Notes: a model not told the origin generated them from the letters alone. Shown: positions 10,801-19,675, counted from the stretch's first letter. The stretch is 64,000 nucleotides of DNA from Acinetobacter sp. WU_MDCI_Axc73 (GCF_025562455.1 NZ_JAHPRO010000010.1:62001-126000), one strand, 5' to 3'. Numbers and translations: made by a program.

Positions 10801-12282
10801 ATTCAAAATGGAGATAAAGTTACCATTACCACCACACCAGAAGTCAGCTTTGACAAAGTCAATGTTGGAAACGTCGTTATCGATAAAACAACCAATAAAA
10901 TCACGGGGGTTGAAGCTGGAACAGTCGCAGCAAATTCAAAAGATGTGGTAAATGGCAGTCAGCTTCATGATCTGGGTAGCGGTGTTCAAAATATTATTGG
11001 TGGCAATACCACTTATGATCCGAATACTGGTACATATACCAATAATAATATTGGGGATACTGGACAAAACAACATCAATGATGCGATCAAATCGATCAAT
11101 GACACCGCTCAAAATGCTAATAAGGGTTGGACAGTTTCCACTAATGGTCAAAATGCAAGTCAGGTAAAACCAACAGATACTGTGGATTTTTCCAACAACG
11201 ACGGCAATATTCAAGTCAATAACACAGGCAATAACATTACTGTTGACTTAGCGAAAGATATTCAAGTTGATAGTGTGACGGCTGGTAATACAACCTTGAA
11301 TAATAATGGTTTAACCATCACTGGCGGGCCAAGTGTAACCATAGATGGTATTGACGCAGGTGGTAATAAAGTCACTGGTGTTGCAGAAGGCAGTATTGCT
11401 CAAGGCAGTAAAGATGCAGTCAATGGTAGCCAGATTCATGACATTATCGGTGATGGTGCATTTCAGGGAGGTGATGGCAATACCATCACCAATATTGGGG
11501 GTACGGGTGCAACCAATATTAATGATGCGATTGGGTCAATTAATCAAAAAGCAGGTCAACATAGCACTGTTGAAGCCGGTCAAAATATTACGGTTAAAGA
11601 AAGTACCAATATTAATGGTGGTAAAGAATATACCGTTGCGACTGCTGATGATGTGAAATTTAACTCTGTCACTTCAAATACAGTGACTGCAAATAATGTG
11701 AAAGTTGGCGATGTAAATATTGATCAAAATGGTATTAATGCAGGCAATCATAAAATCACGAATGTTGCACCGGGTGAAATTTCCAGTACATCCAAAGATG
11801 CAGTCAATGGTTCGCAATTAAATACCTCGAATCAATATATCGTAAACTCGCTGGGTGGTGGTGCCAAATATGAAAATGGTCAATTTACTGGTCCTACCTA
11901 TAATGTGAACAACGGAAGTTATAACAATGTCGGCGATGCTTTAGGTGCATTAAATCAGGCCGATATTAATCTTGGAAATCGAATTACCAATCTCGGTGAT
12001 CGCTTGGAACAAGTGTTCTATAACGTAAATGGTCGTATCGATGATGTCGAGAAAAAAGCCAATGCGGGTATTGCCTCTGCGATGGCACTGGAGGGAGCAC
12101 CTTTTGTTGCGGGTAAATTTACCTATGCTGTAGGCGCTGCTTATCATGGTGGAGAAAATGCAGTCGGTGCAACCTTGCGTAAAACTGCAGATAATGGTCG
12201 CTGGTCAATTACAGGTGGTGTTGCGGCAGCGTCGCAAGGAGATCCAAGTGTCCGTGTGGGTATCAGTGGTGTGATTGATTAA
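4885..12282 (+). CDS. ata: trimeric autotransporter adhesin (YadA/Ata family), 2465 residues
   Basis: This is a giant surface adhesin that should secrete itself as a homotrimer through its own outer-membrane barrel and mediate binding to surfaces, host matrix or other cells. Residues 1-54 are an extended (ESPR-type) signal peptide starting [19 protein letters not shown] and ending at AHA-Q. Two left-handed beta-roll head regions follow (about residues 220-560 and 690-1120), packed with AIG/ALG-type 14-residue repeats. Neck motifs such as DAVNVNQL and DAINGSQL separate them. A long stalk has recurring GRAATEEQL and PNxTVDF-type modules. The last 90 residues are the YadA anchor ([14 protein letters not shown]). 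The final residue is aspartate in GISGVID, not the usual aromatic residue. It sits upstream of a tpgA-like gene, as ataA does in Acinetobacter sp. Tol 5. Confidence 0.93.
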   Translation: MNKVYRVIWNASLGAWVAVSELAKSKSKSKSVKKTAQIAIVATTIAFAVSAHAQDIDEDLNVTGDITATGEMTGSDVTTTNGASLNELNNKVNDTSTGLATKASQTDFNTLNNQVNNTTTGLATKASKDDVNAAKTEVLEGNNIKVTPSNGSNGQTIYTVQTADEVTFNKVTVGGTIIDDGQITVAKDGTIAAGSQQVITGNQFYELEQKLFNSGAQGIKYFHANSNLDDSAAYGTDSVAVGPKAITNKSATDSIAIGTNALVGTQDDGTTPAPTDGVESIAIGKDTIALGNKNTVIGQAATVDSKYVTSSLALGDSAKVTGDDSNNALAIGSNAVSSAAGASAIGNAAAASGSNATAIGGNSNASATNATAIGENSTAGADAGTAIGSNSQANSTNAVSIGSNAGLGTTNLPGNANQNHIAIGTSSGQNITGNENIAIGLEASNNTSGSYNIAIGSKAGQGATGEESVSIGYISNQGSTAINHTTALGARTQSGQNAVAVGYSANASNQGAVAVGSLSKVQGVDDGTGNITNADNGVALGTNAWSQDNSIALGANSIASSTASQTQAGYITSALIGDQGVVSVGADSNGSTASFNRRIVHVADGAGDYDAVNVNQLRKAQEKVADIIGGNVTVNSQTGDYSQITLKDTSGKEYQYNTVVEALGALSTGAIQLPATENAVTYTDASSKQINLRPNTVISGVAEGKVGTDAVNLEQMQQAVEESRAKYISVNSTTKGNRANEGATGINAVAIGPDAIAANNNSTAIGSKVQSLGDYATVIGTADSVVYDTAGVAIGNHAISRGEGSIVIGKDAKAEPQTSPTGKIDNAIAIGTQALVTNEKGIAIGQNTIAEGAESIAQGYDSRSIGNASTAIGVSSRASAENAYALGTNANSSATNALAFGNAAKSTATDSIATGTNATTYATNAVALGKGAVSGKANPTKEEIDNNSNSDTIAIGTNSFAQIKNSLAVGNTARATEESSLALGTESQATAEDAISVGQKSQASGLNSLALGKEALATQESAIAQGYGAKALNTNTIAQGVNAQASADYAIVTGTNALATGKNAIAQGLNAQAMANNAVAIGANTSVTNANAVALGSNSVSGNYNQTTKSTINGRDYNYAGSGASLSTVSVGSKDSERQIINVAAGRVSSTSTDAINGSQLFAVQQEVQQPLSFAGDSGTKVDRKLGEELKITGGATSALTEGNIGVVANGSDTLQLKLAKDVNLTSAGSLTVGNSKVTDGKVEIKDSSNNSNVSTSTNNVITAGASTNTIDANTITLKNAANNVVLSGTTGTLTGLTNKTLSVSGFATEGRAATEEQLKLVNDTVNKGWNITTNKDTANKSNVAPDATVDFSNSDNNITVSHTDTNVDVKLAEVVNIGGQPGGATISVNGKNGTITGLTNKTFDPNNYTTGRAATEDQLATPLTFTGDNAGVNVQRKLGEQLSIVGGESVAANLTDNNIGVVADSTTNKLTVKLSKDIKLDSVNAAGTVIDSKGLTFVDSSGGAIPNSPSISATGINAGTNKITNVGAGAITDTSMDAVNGSQIKGIIDKGFTVSSNGNTAAKDTIALGENVDFSATDNNIKVTNTGNNQITFGLEPVIKVGPATGGNPVTIDGNTGEITGLTNKTTTSSDFATVGRAATEEQLKTIQTGLTDSGFGLKAADSNTVNKKLGETIDIVGADSNITTKVVNDQIAVELSKNIDLSKAGSLTVGNSEVTDGKVELNDGTKSNTSTVDGTVVSDGTNTTTIGTSQITVGAGSNPVIINGATGLISGLSNTTWDPNATYNQKQAATEEQLKSVSDVAQNANQGWNVKSDSTLASTQVKPADTVDIGLANGENNLKVAATNSNGTTTIDFSLNRDLLLDSVNAGGTVIDNTGLRFVDPITGLPLTNSPSISLGGINAGNQIISNVAPGQNGTDAVNVNQLNDVKAIAEEGWIFTTATSGKGQVFNSSLQTIKPNQTFTMISGDNVELIQNGDKVTITTTPEVSFDKVNVGNVVIDKTTNKITGVEAGTVAANSKDVVNGSQLHDLGSGVQNIIGGNTTYDPNTGTYTNNNIGDTGQNNINDAIKSINDTAQNANKGWTVSTNGQNASQVKPTDTVDFSNNDGNIQVNNTGNNITVDLAKDIQVDSVTAGNTTLNNNGLTITGGPSVTIDGIDAGGNKVTGVAEGSIAQGSKDAVNGSQIHDIIGDGAFQGGDGNTITNIGGTGATNINDAIGSINQKAGQHSTVEAGQNITVKESTNINGGKEYTVATADDVKFNSVTSNTVTANNVKVGDVNIDQNGINAGNHKITNVAPGEISSTSKDAVNGSQLNTSNQYIVNSLGGGAKYENGQFTGPTYNVNNGSYNNVGDALGALNQADINLGNRITNLGDRLEQVFYNVNGRIDDVEKKANAGIASAMALEGAPFVAGKFTYAVGAAYHGGENAVGATLRKTADNGRWSITGGVAAASQGDPSVRVGISGVID

Positions 12283-12299
12283 TTTCATGAATGCTCAAC

Positions 12300-12322
12300 A
12301 GGAGGTGGATGTGCCATCTCCT
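12300..12322 (+). other. hairpin between the adhesin gene and tpgA
   Basis: AGGAGGTGG (12300-12308) pairs with CCATCTCCT (12314-12322) around a five-base loop: nine pairs with one G-U. No T run follows, so it is a poor terminator. It contains a Shine-Dalgarno-like AGGAGG and lies 30 bp before the likely tpgA start, so it could protect the upstream mRNA end or tune translation of tpgA. Confidence 0.45.
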
Positions 12323-12352
12323 TTCACAAAAATATTAAAGAGAACAAAAGCT

Positions 12353-13150
12353 ATGCAAATCAAAAAAACTTTTATGTTCGCTGCAATGTTGGGCTTTATG
12401 ATGTCTGCAACAGCAGCTGAACCAATGGCAACGACTGAACAAATTACTTTTCCTGATGTCAGTAAAAGCTATCTTAAACAGGTGTTGCGTTATGAGGTGG
12501 GAGATGTAGCACGTTTAGATACTGGATTGACTAAAGATCAGATCAGACATTTATTAGGTAATCCACAATTTAATGAAGGAGTTTTTGGGTCAAAAATATG
12601 GAATTATGTGTTGGATATTCGTGTACCCGATCGTAATGATTATAGACGCTGCCAGCTTCGTATTGATTTTGACAAGAATAATAAGGCTGAGCGGTTATCT
12701 TGGAAAGGTCAGGATTGTGAAGCTTTAATACATCCTAGTAATCCAGTACCAACTCGAACAACCCTAACTTCAGTACCAGTTGCTTCTGCACCAGTTCGAT
12801 CAAAAGATATTCTGTTCGCTTTCGATCGCTCTGATGTTGCAGGAATTACAACTGGAGTAGATTCGGTTAAAGAAATCGCAGAACAGATTGATAGTTCACA
12901 AGATCATCGTCCTGTTGTTGTTGCAGGTTATACCGATCGATTGGGTTCTTATGCATATAACCAAAAACTTTCTGCAAAACGCGCACAAACGGTTGCGACA
13001 TTGTTGACTCAATATGGTATTGATTCTAATCGTATAAAGATAGAAGCGAAAAATCAGACCACTGCTTATCAACAATGTGGTGCAAGCTCAGATAAGTCTC
13101 AATTGGTCGAATGTCTGGAGCCGAATCGCCGTGTTAATGTAAATTGGTAA
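12353..13150 (+). CDS. tpgA: TpgA-like periplasmic protein: BamE-like domain plus OmpA C-terminal domain
   Basis: From the ATG at 12353, preceded by AAAGAGAA, the protein has 265 residues and starts with a signal peptide ([24 protein letters not shown]). Residues about 45-125 resemble the SmpA/OmlA (BamE) fold, including [14 protein letters not shown] and later [10 protein letters not shown]. Residues about 150-265 form an OmpA-like peptidoglycan-binding domain, with [22 protein letters not shown]-type residues split across positions 205-228 and ending [10 protein letters not shown]. In Acinetobacter sp. Tol 5 a protein of this build, TpgA, is encoded with the adhesin AtaA and helps it reach the surface while anchoring it to peptidoglycan. 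The reading frame is open back to 12275, overlapping the adhesin's end, but that extension would hide the signal peptide. The 70-bp gap to ata suggests one operon. Confidence 0.88.
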   Translation: MQIKKTFMFAAMLGFMMSATAAEPMATTEQITFPDVSKSYLKQVLRYEVGDVARLDTGLTKDQIRHLLGNPQFNEGVFGSKIWNYVLDIRVPDRNDYRRCQLRIDFDKNNKAERLSWKGQDCEALIHPSNPVPTRTTLTSVPVASAPVRSKDILFAFDRSDVAGITTGVDSVKEIAEQIDSSQDHRPVVVAGYTDRLGSYAYNQKLSAKRAQTVATLLTQYGIDSNRIKIEAKNQTTAYQQCGASSDKSQLVECLEPNRRVNVNW

Positions 13151-13165
13151 TTAAATCAAACAAAT

Positions 13166-13193
13166 AAAAAGTACGCTTAAGGCGTACTTTTTT
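13166..13193. terminator. bidirectional terminator between tpgA and the export operon
   Basis: AAAAAGTACGC (13166-13176) pairs with GCGTACTTTTT (13182-13192) around a five-base loop, with T runs on both sides. It ends the ata-tpgA unit and overlaps the stop codon (13192-13194) of the convergent permease gene, so that gene's own coding end forms part of its terminator. Confidence 0.85.
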
Positions 13194-14304
13194 ATGACTT
13201 ATTCGATAACACTTTGGGTCGTATCACTAAACGATAATAAGCAATGAATAAGAAAACCCCTGCGGCACAGCTCAAAAAGATCAGTTTAGGTAATACGAAA
13301 TAAGTTTGAGTACCCATTTGATTAAGTTGAATAAATAACTGTACCGCATGGGTTGAAGGTAACAGCCAAGTAAAACCTTGAATCCATAACGGCATTGCTT
13401 CAATAGGCCAAGCAATGCCCGTTAATAAAAATAATGGAATAGAGGTCGAAACCAGAAAAAATCCTGCTCGTTCAGACATATCCAAGAGCGAACCAAAAAG
13501 TAGACCTAATCCAGTGATACAACTGACGAAAATGGGTACGGCCAATAGCATCCCCCAGAAGTTTCCGCCATGTGGGTAGTCATTTATCCAAAAAATGAAG
13601 CCAAATAAATAAAAACAACCTAAGCAACCTATGGTAAAAAAGCAGGCAAAAATTCCCCAAAATTCACTTGCTTTCGGACGCCATTTTTTTTCTCGAAAAC
13701 CGCCAATCAACATGCCTAAACCCAAAATAATGGTTTGATGAATAATCACAGGTGCGACAGCAGGAAAAATATAACTTCCATAACCAGACAAAGTATTAAA
13801 TAAAGGAATTTGATGAACTGAAAGTTCGGGTTTGAAATGAGAAATTTTTCCAAAGCGTTCTACTTGTTCACGAATCGCATTTTCAATCGCAGTGGCTAAG
13901 CCTAATCCGATATCTTTGGTTTTTAAAAAGTATGCGGTACTAATATAAAGCCCGATTCCTCCAACTTCGCCGCGTTGAATACTATTAGACAGATTATCGG
14001 GTAAATATAATATTCCATCGGCTTTTTGGTTACGCACCATTTGTTCGGCTTCAAGAAAATTACCAGTGATGGCCTTAATTTTCACATCAGGGCTATTGGC
14101 AACTTGAGTAATGATCGTTGAAGTGACGATGCTCTGTTCTTCATCTACAATGACGATAGGAAGGGATTCAGCATGTTCTGCCTTATAGGCGGTTGGATAA
14201 AAGATACTATAAAAGAAAACAGATAAAATGACGGTCGTCAAAATAGATGAATTTTTAAAAATATTTTTAAATGTTTCAAAATAATAGTGAAAGAAATTAT
14301 GCAT
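13192..14304 (-). CDS. ABC-2 type permease, last gene of an ATPase-less export operon
   Basis: This inner-membrane protein has 370 residues and the ABC2_membrane_3 layout: one N-terminal membrane helix (about 19-37), a periplasmic domain of about 130 residues beginning IVIVDEEQSIVTSTI, then five or so helices including the conserved LFLLTGIAWPIEAMP segment. It resembles YhhJ and YbhR-type subunits that, with an ATPase and a membrane-fusion protein, export drugs or other solutes. It overlaps the upstream permease gene by 8 bp, so the two are translationally coupled and probably form a heterodimer. No nucleotide-binding subunit is encoded in the operon. The substrate is unknown. Confidence 0.85.
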   Translation of the reverse strand: MHNFFHYYFETFKNIFKNSSILTTVILSVFFYSIFYPTAYKAEHAESLPIVIVDEEQSIVTSTIITQVANSPDVKIKAITGNFLEAEQMVRNQKADGILYLPDNLSNSIQRGEVGGIGLYISTAYFLKTKDIGLGLATAIENAIREQVERFGKISHFKPELSVHQIPLFNTLSGYGSYIFPAVAPVIIHQTIILGLGMLIGGFREKKWRPKASEFWGIFACFFTIGCLGCFYLFGFIFWINDYPHGGNFWGMLLAVPIFVSCITGLGLLFGSLLDMSERAGFFLVSTSIPLFLLTGIAWPIEAMPLWIQGFTWLLPSTHAVQLFIQLNQMGTQTYFVLPKLIFLSCAAGVFLFIAYYRLVIRPKVLSNKS

Positions 14305-15430
14305 TACTTTGCTCCTTCACTAACTTTTTCATCAGTAGCACACTCAGTGCAAAATAAAATAGACAATAGCCCAGTAAAATCAGAAAAGGCCAAATTGAAA
14401 TAGAGATATCACTTCCCACCACCCATTGTTCTGTTTGTAAACGTGCATAAGGGGTATAAGGAATGATCATTGACCAAAACTGGGTAAACAGGGGAGCATT
14501 ATTTAATGGCAATGTGACACCCGCAAAGCTTAAAGATGAGCCGCCATAAACCGCAATAAACCCAAAAGTTCGTCCTAAATTTTTAGTCGCAAGTACTACC
14601 GTTGAACTTATAAAGGCATAGGCAAAATATAGTAAAATTTGACCTGCCAGTATCATCACTAAGCTTCCTGCAACAAACCAACCTCTAATCTCGATTAACC
14701 AAAACATCCACGCCCAAGTCCAGAAAGTGTAAATCATCACATAAACCAATATTTTCGCGAAAAAAGCTTGGATGTAATCATCTTGGTTTGCCCACTTGAG
14801 GACAGTTTTTCTTTTTAATTCCTGCCCAATAGCAAATGCCACACAACAACATAGTAATAAATGTAAAATAGCAGGAATAACAAAAGGTTCTAAGTAAAAT
14901 TCATAACTTAAATTTGGATTATATAAGGTTGAAATTTTAACGTTGGGTGTTGGCATATTCAGGTAGGGCAGTACATTTCCCAGATAACTTTTTCCAGCAA
15001 AATCTGCTATCCCATTCAAAACGGACAAAAGCATGGCAGATGAAACCGTATTTCCCACACTAAAAAATGACTGATTAAACGCTACACTGATTTGGGCATC
15101 CTGCGCATTGACCAAACGTTGTTCTGCCCCCGCAGGGATGTGGACATAACCCCAGATTTTGGTTTGGTTGAGTAAATTCTCAACTTCAGTCTGGTTTTGA
15201 GTCTGGTATTTTACATCGAGGGTATGATTGAGGGATAAATTACGGCTAATGTTACGACTGAGCTCACTTTGATCCTGATCGATGATTGCAATTGGGAGGT
15301 GATCAGGTTTTCCCGTATAAAACATACTGCCAAATAACAAAATGATAAATAGTGGGGCAACCACCACCATTGCCAGATCCCACTTATTGTGGAGTAAATA
15401 GCGTAGTTCTCGTAACATACTGGCAAGCAT
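14297..15430 (-). CDS. ABC-2 type permease, first of a pair
   Basis: This protein of 377 residues is a distant paralogue of the next gene's product. It has an N-terminal helix (LAMVVVAPLFIILLFGSMFY, about 19-38), a periplasmic domain starting LPIAIIDQDQSELSRNISRN, and a C-terminal half of about five helices with PLNNAPLFTQFWSMIIPYTP in the place of the family's conserved late loop. It starts at an ATG 2 bp after the stop of the HlyD-like gene and overlaps the following permease gene by 8 bp. Partner permeases of this type normally work with an ABC ATPase, which is missing here. Confidence 0.85.
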   Translation of the reverse strand: MLASMLRELRYLLHNKWDLAMVVVAPLFIILLFGSMFYTGKPDHLPIAIIDQDQSELSRNISRNLSLNHTLDVKYQTQNQTEVENLLNQTKIWGYVHIPAGAEQRLVNAQDAQISVAFNQSFFSVGNTVSSAMLLSVLNGIADFAGKSYLGNVLPYLNMPTPNVKISTLYNPNLSYEFYLEPFVIPAILHLLLCCCVAFAIGQELKRKTVLKWANQDDYIQAFFAKILVYVMIYTFWTWAWMFWLIEIRGWFVAGSLVMILAGQILLYFAYAFISSTVVLATKNLGRTFGFIAVYGGSSLSFAGVTLPLNNAPLFTQFWSMIIPYTPYARLQTEQWVVGSDISISIWPFLILLGYCLFYFALSVLLMKKLVKEQSNA

Positions 15431-15432
15431 GT

Positions 15433-16557
15433 TTATTTTGCCTCAGTCACTTTAAAGATCACACTCATTCCTACTTTCAAATCTGGTATGGTGTGTTCTG
15501 GGACTAAATGTAGTTTAAAACTACGAATGTCGTAACCACCTGTTTGGCGTGTGGTTTTAATCGTGGCGAATTCTCCTTCTGCATCAATATTTTTAATTTT
15601 AAACTCGACTTTCTGATTGAGTGCGGGAATATAACCTTCTAGGGTTTTGGCTTTATAAACTGAGCGATATTGATCTTCACGCACATTTAAACTCACCCAA
15701 AGTTCATCATCTTCTAAGATACTGACCACAGGAACCGCAGTTGCAACTAATTCAGATGGTTTGCCATACGTTTTCGATACCGTTCCATCGACAGGGGAAT
15801 ACAGTTTAGTTTCACCTTCTAGTGCATTAGCTTCAGCTAATGCAGCTTGAGCAATTTCAACCTGCGCATCTGCCATTGATTTTTGTTGAGGAGTGCTGCC
15901 GCGTTTGGCGCGAGCATATTGTTGATAAGTTGCTTCACTAAGCGCTTTGGCCGATTGTTGAGCAGCGTGCATTTCATCACGACGCTGACGTGAAATTACA
16001 CCTTCTTGATAGAGTACTGCTCCACGTTGATAAGTTTTAGTAGCCAGCTCAGCCTGTGCCTGTACACTTTTCCAGTTGGCATACAAAGTCTCAATATTTT
16101 CTTCTTGTGAACCGCGTTCAGCCGTGGATTGCAGCGCTTGTGCAGATTGTAACGCAGCCTGAGCCTGCTGTTTTTTTGCTTGAATTTCAGGGCTAGTTAA
16201 CAGTACCAGTTCTTGTCCTTTTTTTACTTTTTGCCCTTCAGAGACATAAACTTGTTCGATCCTACTAGGCACCTTGGTACTGATATGTAAGGTTTCAGCT
16301 TCTACTCGACCCTGCACTTGTACTTGTTTGGGTTGGTAGGCTTTCCATAATCCATAAGCAATGAGTCCCAGTATTAATAACACTACAATTGCAACGATGA
16401 CTTTCAAGAGTCCTTTGTTTTTAGGTTTTTGGGTCTTACTTTGCTGTTGTTCTGTGTGGTTTTGCTCCGTCTGATCAGGCTTTTCTTTTGTATTCTCTGG
16501 GTTAGAAGAGGGATCTGGATGTTGAGCGTCAGATGGTGGTTGATCTTGATTCATCAT
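15433..16557 (-). CDS. HlyD/EmrA-type membrane fusion protein
   Basis: This protein of 374 residues has a long polar N-terminal cytoplasmic segment rich in Q, N, P, E and K (about 1-48), one membrane helix (LLKVIVAIVVLLILGLIAYG, about 50-69), then a split biotinyl-lipoyl domain (VQVQGRVEAETLHISTKVPS and YSPVDGTVSKTYGKPSELV) interrupted by an alanine- and glutamine-rich coiled-coil hairpin (about 120-245). That is the layout of periplasmic adaptors joining an inner-membrane transporter to a TolC-like channel. The unusually long, low-complexity cytoplasmic tail is notable. The gene starts at ATG 16557 or 16554 behind GGAGAGG, 10 bp after the TolC-like gene's stop. The identity of its inner-membrane partner rests on operon order. 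Confidence 0.88.
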   Translation of the reverse strand: MMNQDQPPSDAQHPDPSSNPENTKEKPDQTEQNHTEQQQSKTQKPKNKGLLKVIVAIVVLLILGLIAYGLWKAYQPKQVQVQGRVEAETLHISTKVPSRIEQVYVSEGQKVKKGQELVLLTSPEIQAKKQQAQAALQSAQALQSTAERGSQEENIETLYANWKSVQAQAELATKTYQRGAVLYQEGVISRQRRDEMHAAQQSAKALSEATYQQYARAKRGSTPQQKSMADAQVEIAQAALAEANALEGETKLYSPVDGTVSKTYGKPSELVATAVPVVSILEDDELWVSLNVREDQYRSVYKAKTLEGYIPALNQKVEFKIKNIDAEGEFATIKTTRQTGGYDIRSFKLHLVPEHTIPDLKVGMSVIFKVTEAK

Positions 16558-16567
16558 GTCCTCTCCT

Positions 16568-18067
16568 TTAACGAATGAAATCGGTATTTGGTTGGTTTAC
16601 ATAGGCTTTAAAGTTTGAAATCGATCCGTGACTTTGTAACAAGGTCGCCAAGGATAAAATATATTTATAGGCATTGAGCGCCATTTCGGTATCTAAAGCA
16701 TTTAAGGCATTTTGAGCATCAATCACTTGTGTTGCGGTGCCCATATCTTCTTTAAAGGACAGCTCTTGAATGCGTAGATTTTCCTGTGCTGCTTTTTGGT
16801 TTTGTAAGAGTAGGCTATGAGTTTGTTGTGCTGAATAAAGTTCGCTATAAGACTTATTCAGTACATTTTCAATTTCCTGTTTGGTACGTGCCGTCAGTAA
16901 TTCTGTGGCATAACGTTTAAGTTCGGCAGAATGAATACTTTTACTTTTATCGATGCCTGAAAATAAATTATAGCGAGCTGCAATTCCAACGATCCAGTTT
17001 TCTTTATCGTCTAGGCTATATTCACCAAAAGCAAATAAATTTGGTTTTTTGGCGGCTTGCTGGACCCTAACATTTTCATTGGCAATTTGAGTATCCATTT
17101 GCATTTTTCGCACCAGACTGGACCGTTCTGGATAGGTTGCCATTAAATTTTCTAAAGATTGAGTTTGGGCTTTGTTCACAAATAACGGCGTAGTAAGTTG
17201 ATTGACTTGATTGGTTCGTAGTAAATTATTGAGTTGAAACTGACTACTTTGTAAATTTGCCTGCGCATTTTGCAATAAACGCTGCGCATTATTCCTCGCC
17301 ACTTCAAACTGCATTCGCTGTCCTTTACTCAAAAATCCCTGTTTTTCAAGTTTCAGCGCATTATCCAAATGATGTTGCATGGCATTAAAATTAAATTGAC
17401 TCGATTTCAGCAATTGCTGTTGTAATTGCACATTGAAATAAGCCTGAATCATTTCAAAGCGTTGTACGTCTTGCTGTTGTTCGGTATTAAGTTCAGAACG
17501 CTGTGATTGGATCGCTGCAATTTGTTTGGTTGATTTGAGTAAGCCACCTGTATAAAGCGGCATTACCATTGAGATTGATGATCTGATTTGCTCATCTTGT
17601 AGGGTTAAATTGGCATAGTTGGGTACAATATTGACCCCGTCATGAATAATCCCACTGACTCCATTTTCAATATCACCAATGATATTAGGAGGAATTACAT
17701 TTTCCCATTCATTCAATTGATTATCGAGTTTGTCATTCAGCGCATTTTCAATACCCTGTTTAAATGAGTTTAATGGTACATCTACTTCACTGTGAAATTT
17801 ATAGGCGCGAACATTCAAGTCAATCCGGGGTAGCCCTAAACCTTTTACAGCTTCGGCATCTAATTTTGCAGAATTTTGTAGTGCTTGATTGGCCTGAGAG
17901 GTGTACGAGTTTTCAAGCACTTGCTGTTCAGCTTGTGCGTAGCTATAACTTTGAGCTTGTACCTGAGTACACAAGCCTGTAAAACCTAATCCAACCGCCA
18001 TGATCTTGAATAAAGTCTGCGTCAAGAAGGTTGGTTTTGTTGTATAAACCTGACGTCTAAATCTCAT
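16568..18067 (-). CDS. TolC-family outer-membrane efflux protein
   Basis: This is the first gene of the export operon. From the ATG at 18067 (a TTG three codons earlier is less likely) it has 499 residues: a basic N-terminus, a signal peptide ending VQAQ-S near residue 39, then two OEP domains with long helical coiled coils. Family features include the repeated structure, the PLYTGGLLKSTKQI segment near residue 165 and its counterpart ARYNLFSGIDKSKSIHSAE near residue 370, which correspond to the beta-strand-to-helix turns of the two TolC repeats. It should form the trimeric exit duct for the adaptor and permeases encoded downstream. A region of about 90 residues early in the mature protein (NDKLDNQLNEWENVIPPNI) is longer than in E. 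coli TolC. Confidence 0.87.
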   Translation of the reverse strand: MRFRRQVYTTKPTFLTQTLFKIMAVGLGFTGLCTQVQAQSYSYAQAEQQVLENSYTSQANQALQNSAKLDAEAVKGLGLPRIDLNVRAYKFHSEVDVPLNSFKQGIENALNDKLDNQLNEWENVIPPNIIGDIENGVSGIIHDGVNIVPNYANLTLQDEQIRSSISMVMPLYTGGLLKSTKQIAAIQSQRSELNTEQQQDVQRFEMIQAYFNVQLQQQLLKSSQFNFNAMQHHLDNALKLEKQGFLSKGQRMQFEVARNNAQRLLQNAQANLQSSQFQLNNLLRTNQVNQLTTPLFVNKAQTQSLENLMATYPERSSLVRKMQMDTQIANENVRVQQAAKKPNLFAFGEYSLDDKENWIVGIAARYNLFSGIDKSKSIHSAELKRYATELLTARTKQEIENVLNKSYSELYSAQQTHSLLLQNQKAAQENLRIQELSFKEDMGTATQVIDAQNALNALDTEMALNAYKYILSLATLLQSHGSISNFKAYVNQPNTDFIR

Positions 18068-18369
18068 AGAAAACAACTTTTAATATTTTCAGCTAGTGTA
18101 ATCGATTATTTATAAAAGTAAGTTATTGAATTGTTTATAATACATTCGTATAACAGGCTTAAGCTATTGATCAAGTTCAATCAAAACCCAGTCTTGATCA
18201 AGGACGGACTGTCAGTTTGATATTAGCCTAAATTAAGATTTTGAATAGATTAAATCAAGAGACTTGGCAGTTTATATCGAAATATTTATGGGTTCAATTA
18301 CTGCACGAAACTTCAAGATATGGTTAAATGCCACATTCAGGTTTGTTTCACTCTAACAAAGGAAAAATC
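18068..18369. other. divergent promoter region between the export operon and serC
   Basis: About 300 bp carry promoters for both directions. Two TTGATCAA palindromes lie at 18167-18202 (listed separately). A minus-strand pair TTGATC and TATACG with 16 nt spacing overlaps the first palindrome and is a possible promoter for the export operon. The serC start is preceded by AAAGGA at a good distance. No gene is visible inside. Confidence 0.4.
18166..18202. promoter_or_regulatory. paired TTGATCAAG palindromes, possible operator
   Basis: ATTGATCAAG (18166-18175) and CTTGATCAAG (18193-18202) share a nine-base TTGATCAAG whose core is self-complementary. Their centres are 27 bp apart, between two and three helical turns. 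They sit about 100 bp upstream of the TolC-like start and 170 bp upstream of serC. No regulator gene is adjacent, so any binding protein would be encoded elsewhere. Confidence 0.35.
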
Positions 18370-19449
18370 ATGCGCGCGTACAATTTCTGTGCTGGTCCTG
18401 CTGCATTACCCACTGCCGTTTTAGAAAAAGCTCAAGCTGAGTTATTGGACTGGCACGGTAAGGGCCTTTCCATCATGGAAATGAGTCATCGCAGTAAAGA
18501 TTATGTCGCGGTTGCGGAAAAAGCTGAAGCGGATTTGCGTAAACTGATGAATATTCCTGAAAATTATCAGGTTTTATTTTTACAGGGCGGGGCATCACTT
18601 CAATTTTCAGCGATTCCACTCAATCTATTGGGTAAAAATCCTAAAGCGGACTATATTCATACTGGGATTTGGTCAGAAAAAGCCTTAAAAGAAGCACAAC
18701 GTTATGGTGATATTAATATCGTAGAAGCGGATACCACGTTCAATGGTAAACTGGCGATTAAAGACCAAAGCGAATGGAATTTATCTCAAGATGCTGCGTA
18801 TGTGCATTATGCTGATAATGAAACCATTGGCGGCTTACAGTTTGCGGGTGTTCCTGAGGTGAGTGCACCTTTGGTCTCTGATTTGTCTTCAAGTATTTTG
18901 TCTGCGCCAATTGATGTATCCAAGTTTGGTCTGATTTACGCGGGTGCGCAAAAAAATATTGGTCCAGCTGGCTTAACGATCGTTATTGTTCGTGATGATT
19001 TACTGGATCAATCTCGTCCAGAAATACCGAGTATTTTGAAATACTCTGCGCAAGCAAAAAATGATTCAATGGTGAATACGCCTGCGACTTATTCATGGTA
19101 TTTGTCTGGTTTGGTCTTTGAATGGTTACTTGAACAGGGTGGGGTAGAGGCTATTCATCAGGTGAATCTGGAAAAAGCCAAATTGCTTTATGGCTATATC
19201 GATGCCAGCGACTTTTATAATAACCCGATTGCCGAGGCAAACCGTTCAATTATGAATGTGCCATTTACCTTGGCAGACCAAGCTTTGGAAAAATTGTTTT
19301 TGAAAGAAGCTGAAGAAAATCATTTGTTAAATCTGGCTGGACACCGCTCAGTTGGTGGGATGCGTGCGAGTATTTATAATGCTGTCCCGCTTGAAGGTGT
19401 ACAAGCGTTGGTGAACTTTATGGATGACTTTGCTCGACGCAATGGTTAA
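18370..19449 (+). CDS. serC: phosphoserine aminotransferase
   Basis: This protein is 359 residues from the ATG at 18370, which has AAAGGA upstream; an in-frame ATG 14 codons earlier lacks that support and would extend the conserved N-terminus MRAYNFCAGPAALP. SerC is a cytosolic pyridoxal-phosphate enzyme that makes 3-phosphoserine from 3-phosphohydroxypyruvate and glutamate in serine synthesis, and also acts on the vitamin B6 intermediate 3-hydroxy-2-oxo-4-phosphonooxybutanoate. Visible motifs are GGASLQFSAIPLN near residue 76, DLSSSILSAPID near 170, and YAGAQKNIGPAG, where the lysine (about residue 196) should carry PLP. The C-terminal GHRSVGGMRASIYNAV is also typical. Length and motifs are complete. 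A terminator follows. Confidence 0.97.
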   Translation: MRAYNFCAGPAALPTAVLEKAQAELLDWHGKGLSIMEMSHRSKDYVAVAEKAEADLRKLMNIPENYQVLFLQGGASLQFSAIPLNLLGKNPKADYIHTGIWSEKALKEAQRYGDINIVEADTTFNGKLAIKDQSEWNLSQDAAYVHYADNETIGGLQFAGVPEVSAPLVSDLSSSILSAPIDVSKFGLIYAGAQKNIGPAGLTIVIVRDDLLDQSRPEIPSILKYSAQAKNDSMVNTPATYSWYLSGLVFEWLLEQGGVEAIHQVNLEKAKLLYGYIDASDFYNNPIAEANRSIMNVPFTLADQALEKLFLKEAEENHLLNLAGHRSVGGMRASIYNAVPLEGVQALVNFMDDFARRNG

Positions 19450-19464
19450 TTAAGCGAAAGAAAT

Positions 19465-19489
19465 AAAGCCCTCAAAATGTGAGGGCTTT
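19465..19489. terminator. terminator after serC
   Basis: AAAGCCCTC (19465-19473) pairs with GAGGGCTTT (19481-19489) around a seven-base loop. T-rich sequence follows on both strands, so it may also stop the convergent micro-protein transcript. Confidence 0.85.
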
Positions 19490-19525
19490 ATTTTGAATAT
19501 TTGATATATCAAACAGTAAATAAAA

Positions 19526-19675
19526 CTAAGCAGCTAATAAACCAAAGTGGTAAAAAATCATAGCTGCGAGAAACATTCCAAGAACAAAAAAGCAAAAGGC
19601 ACCTTTGTCCAACTTAATTCGTTGACCACTAAATTGGATGAGACTATAGCTTTGTTGTTCTCGAATAATTTTCAT
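19526..19675 (-). CDS. small membrane protein, 49 residues
   Basis: A minus-strand frame runs from ATG 19675 to TAG 19526 in the 260-bp gap between serC and the unknown gene at 19712. The product starts MKIIREQQSYSLIQF, has a polar basic stretch (SGQRIKLDKG, residues 16-25), then one hydrophobic helix (about residues 26-49: AFCFFVLGMFLAAMIFYHFG and LLAA). An AGG lies eight bases before the ATG. Codon choice looks like its neighbours, and the order charged head then single helix is that of a real membrane micro-protein. It shares orientation with, and lies 36 bp downstream of, the unknown gene, so they may form one transcript. I do not recognise it. Confidence 0.6.
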   Translation of the reverse strand: MKIIREQQSYSLIQFSGQRIKLDKGAFCFFVLGMFLAAMIFYHFGLLAA

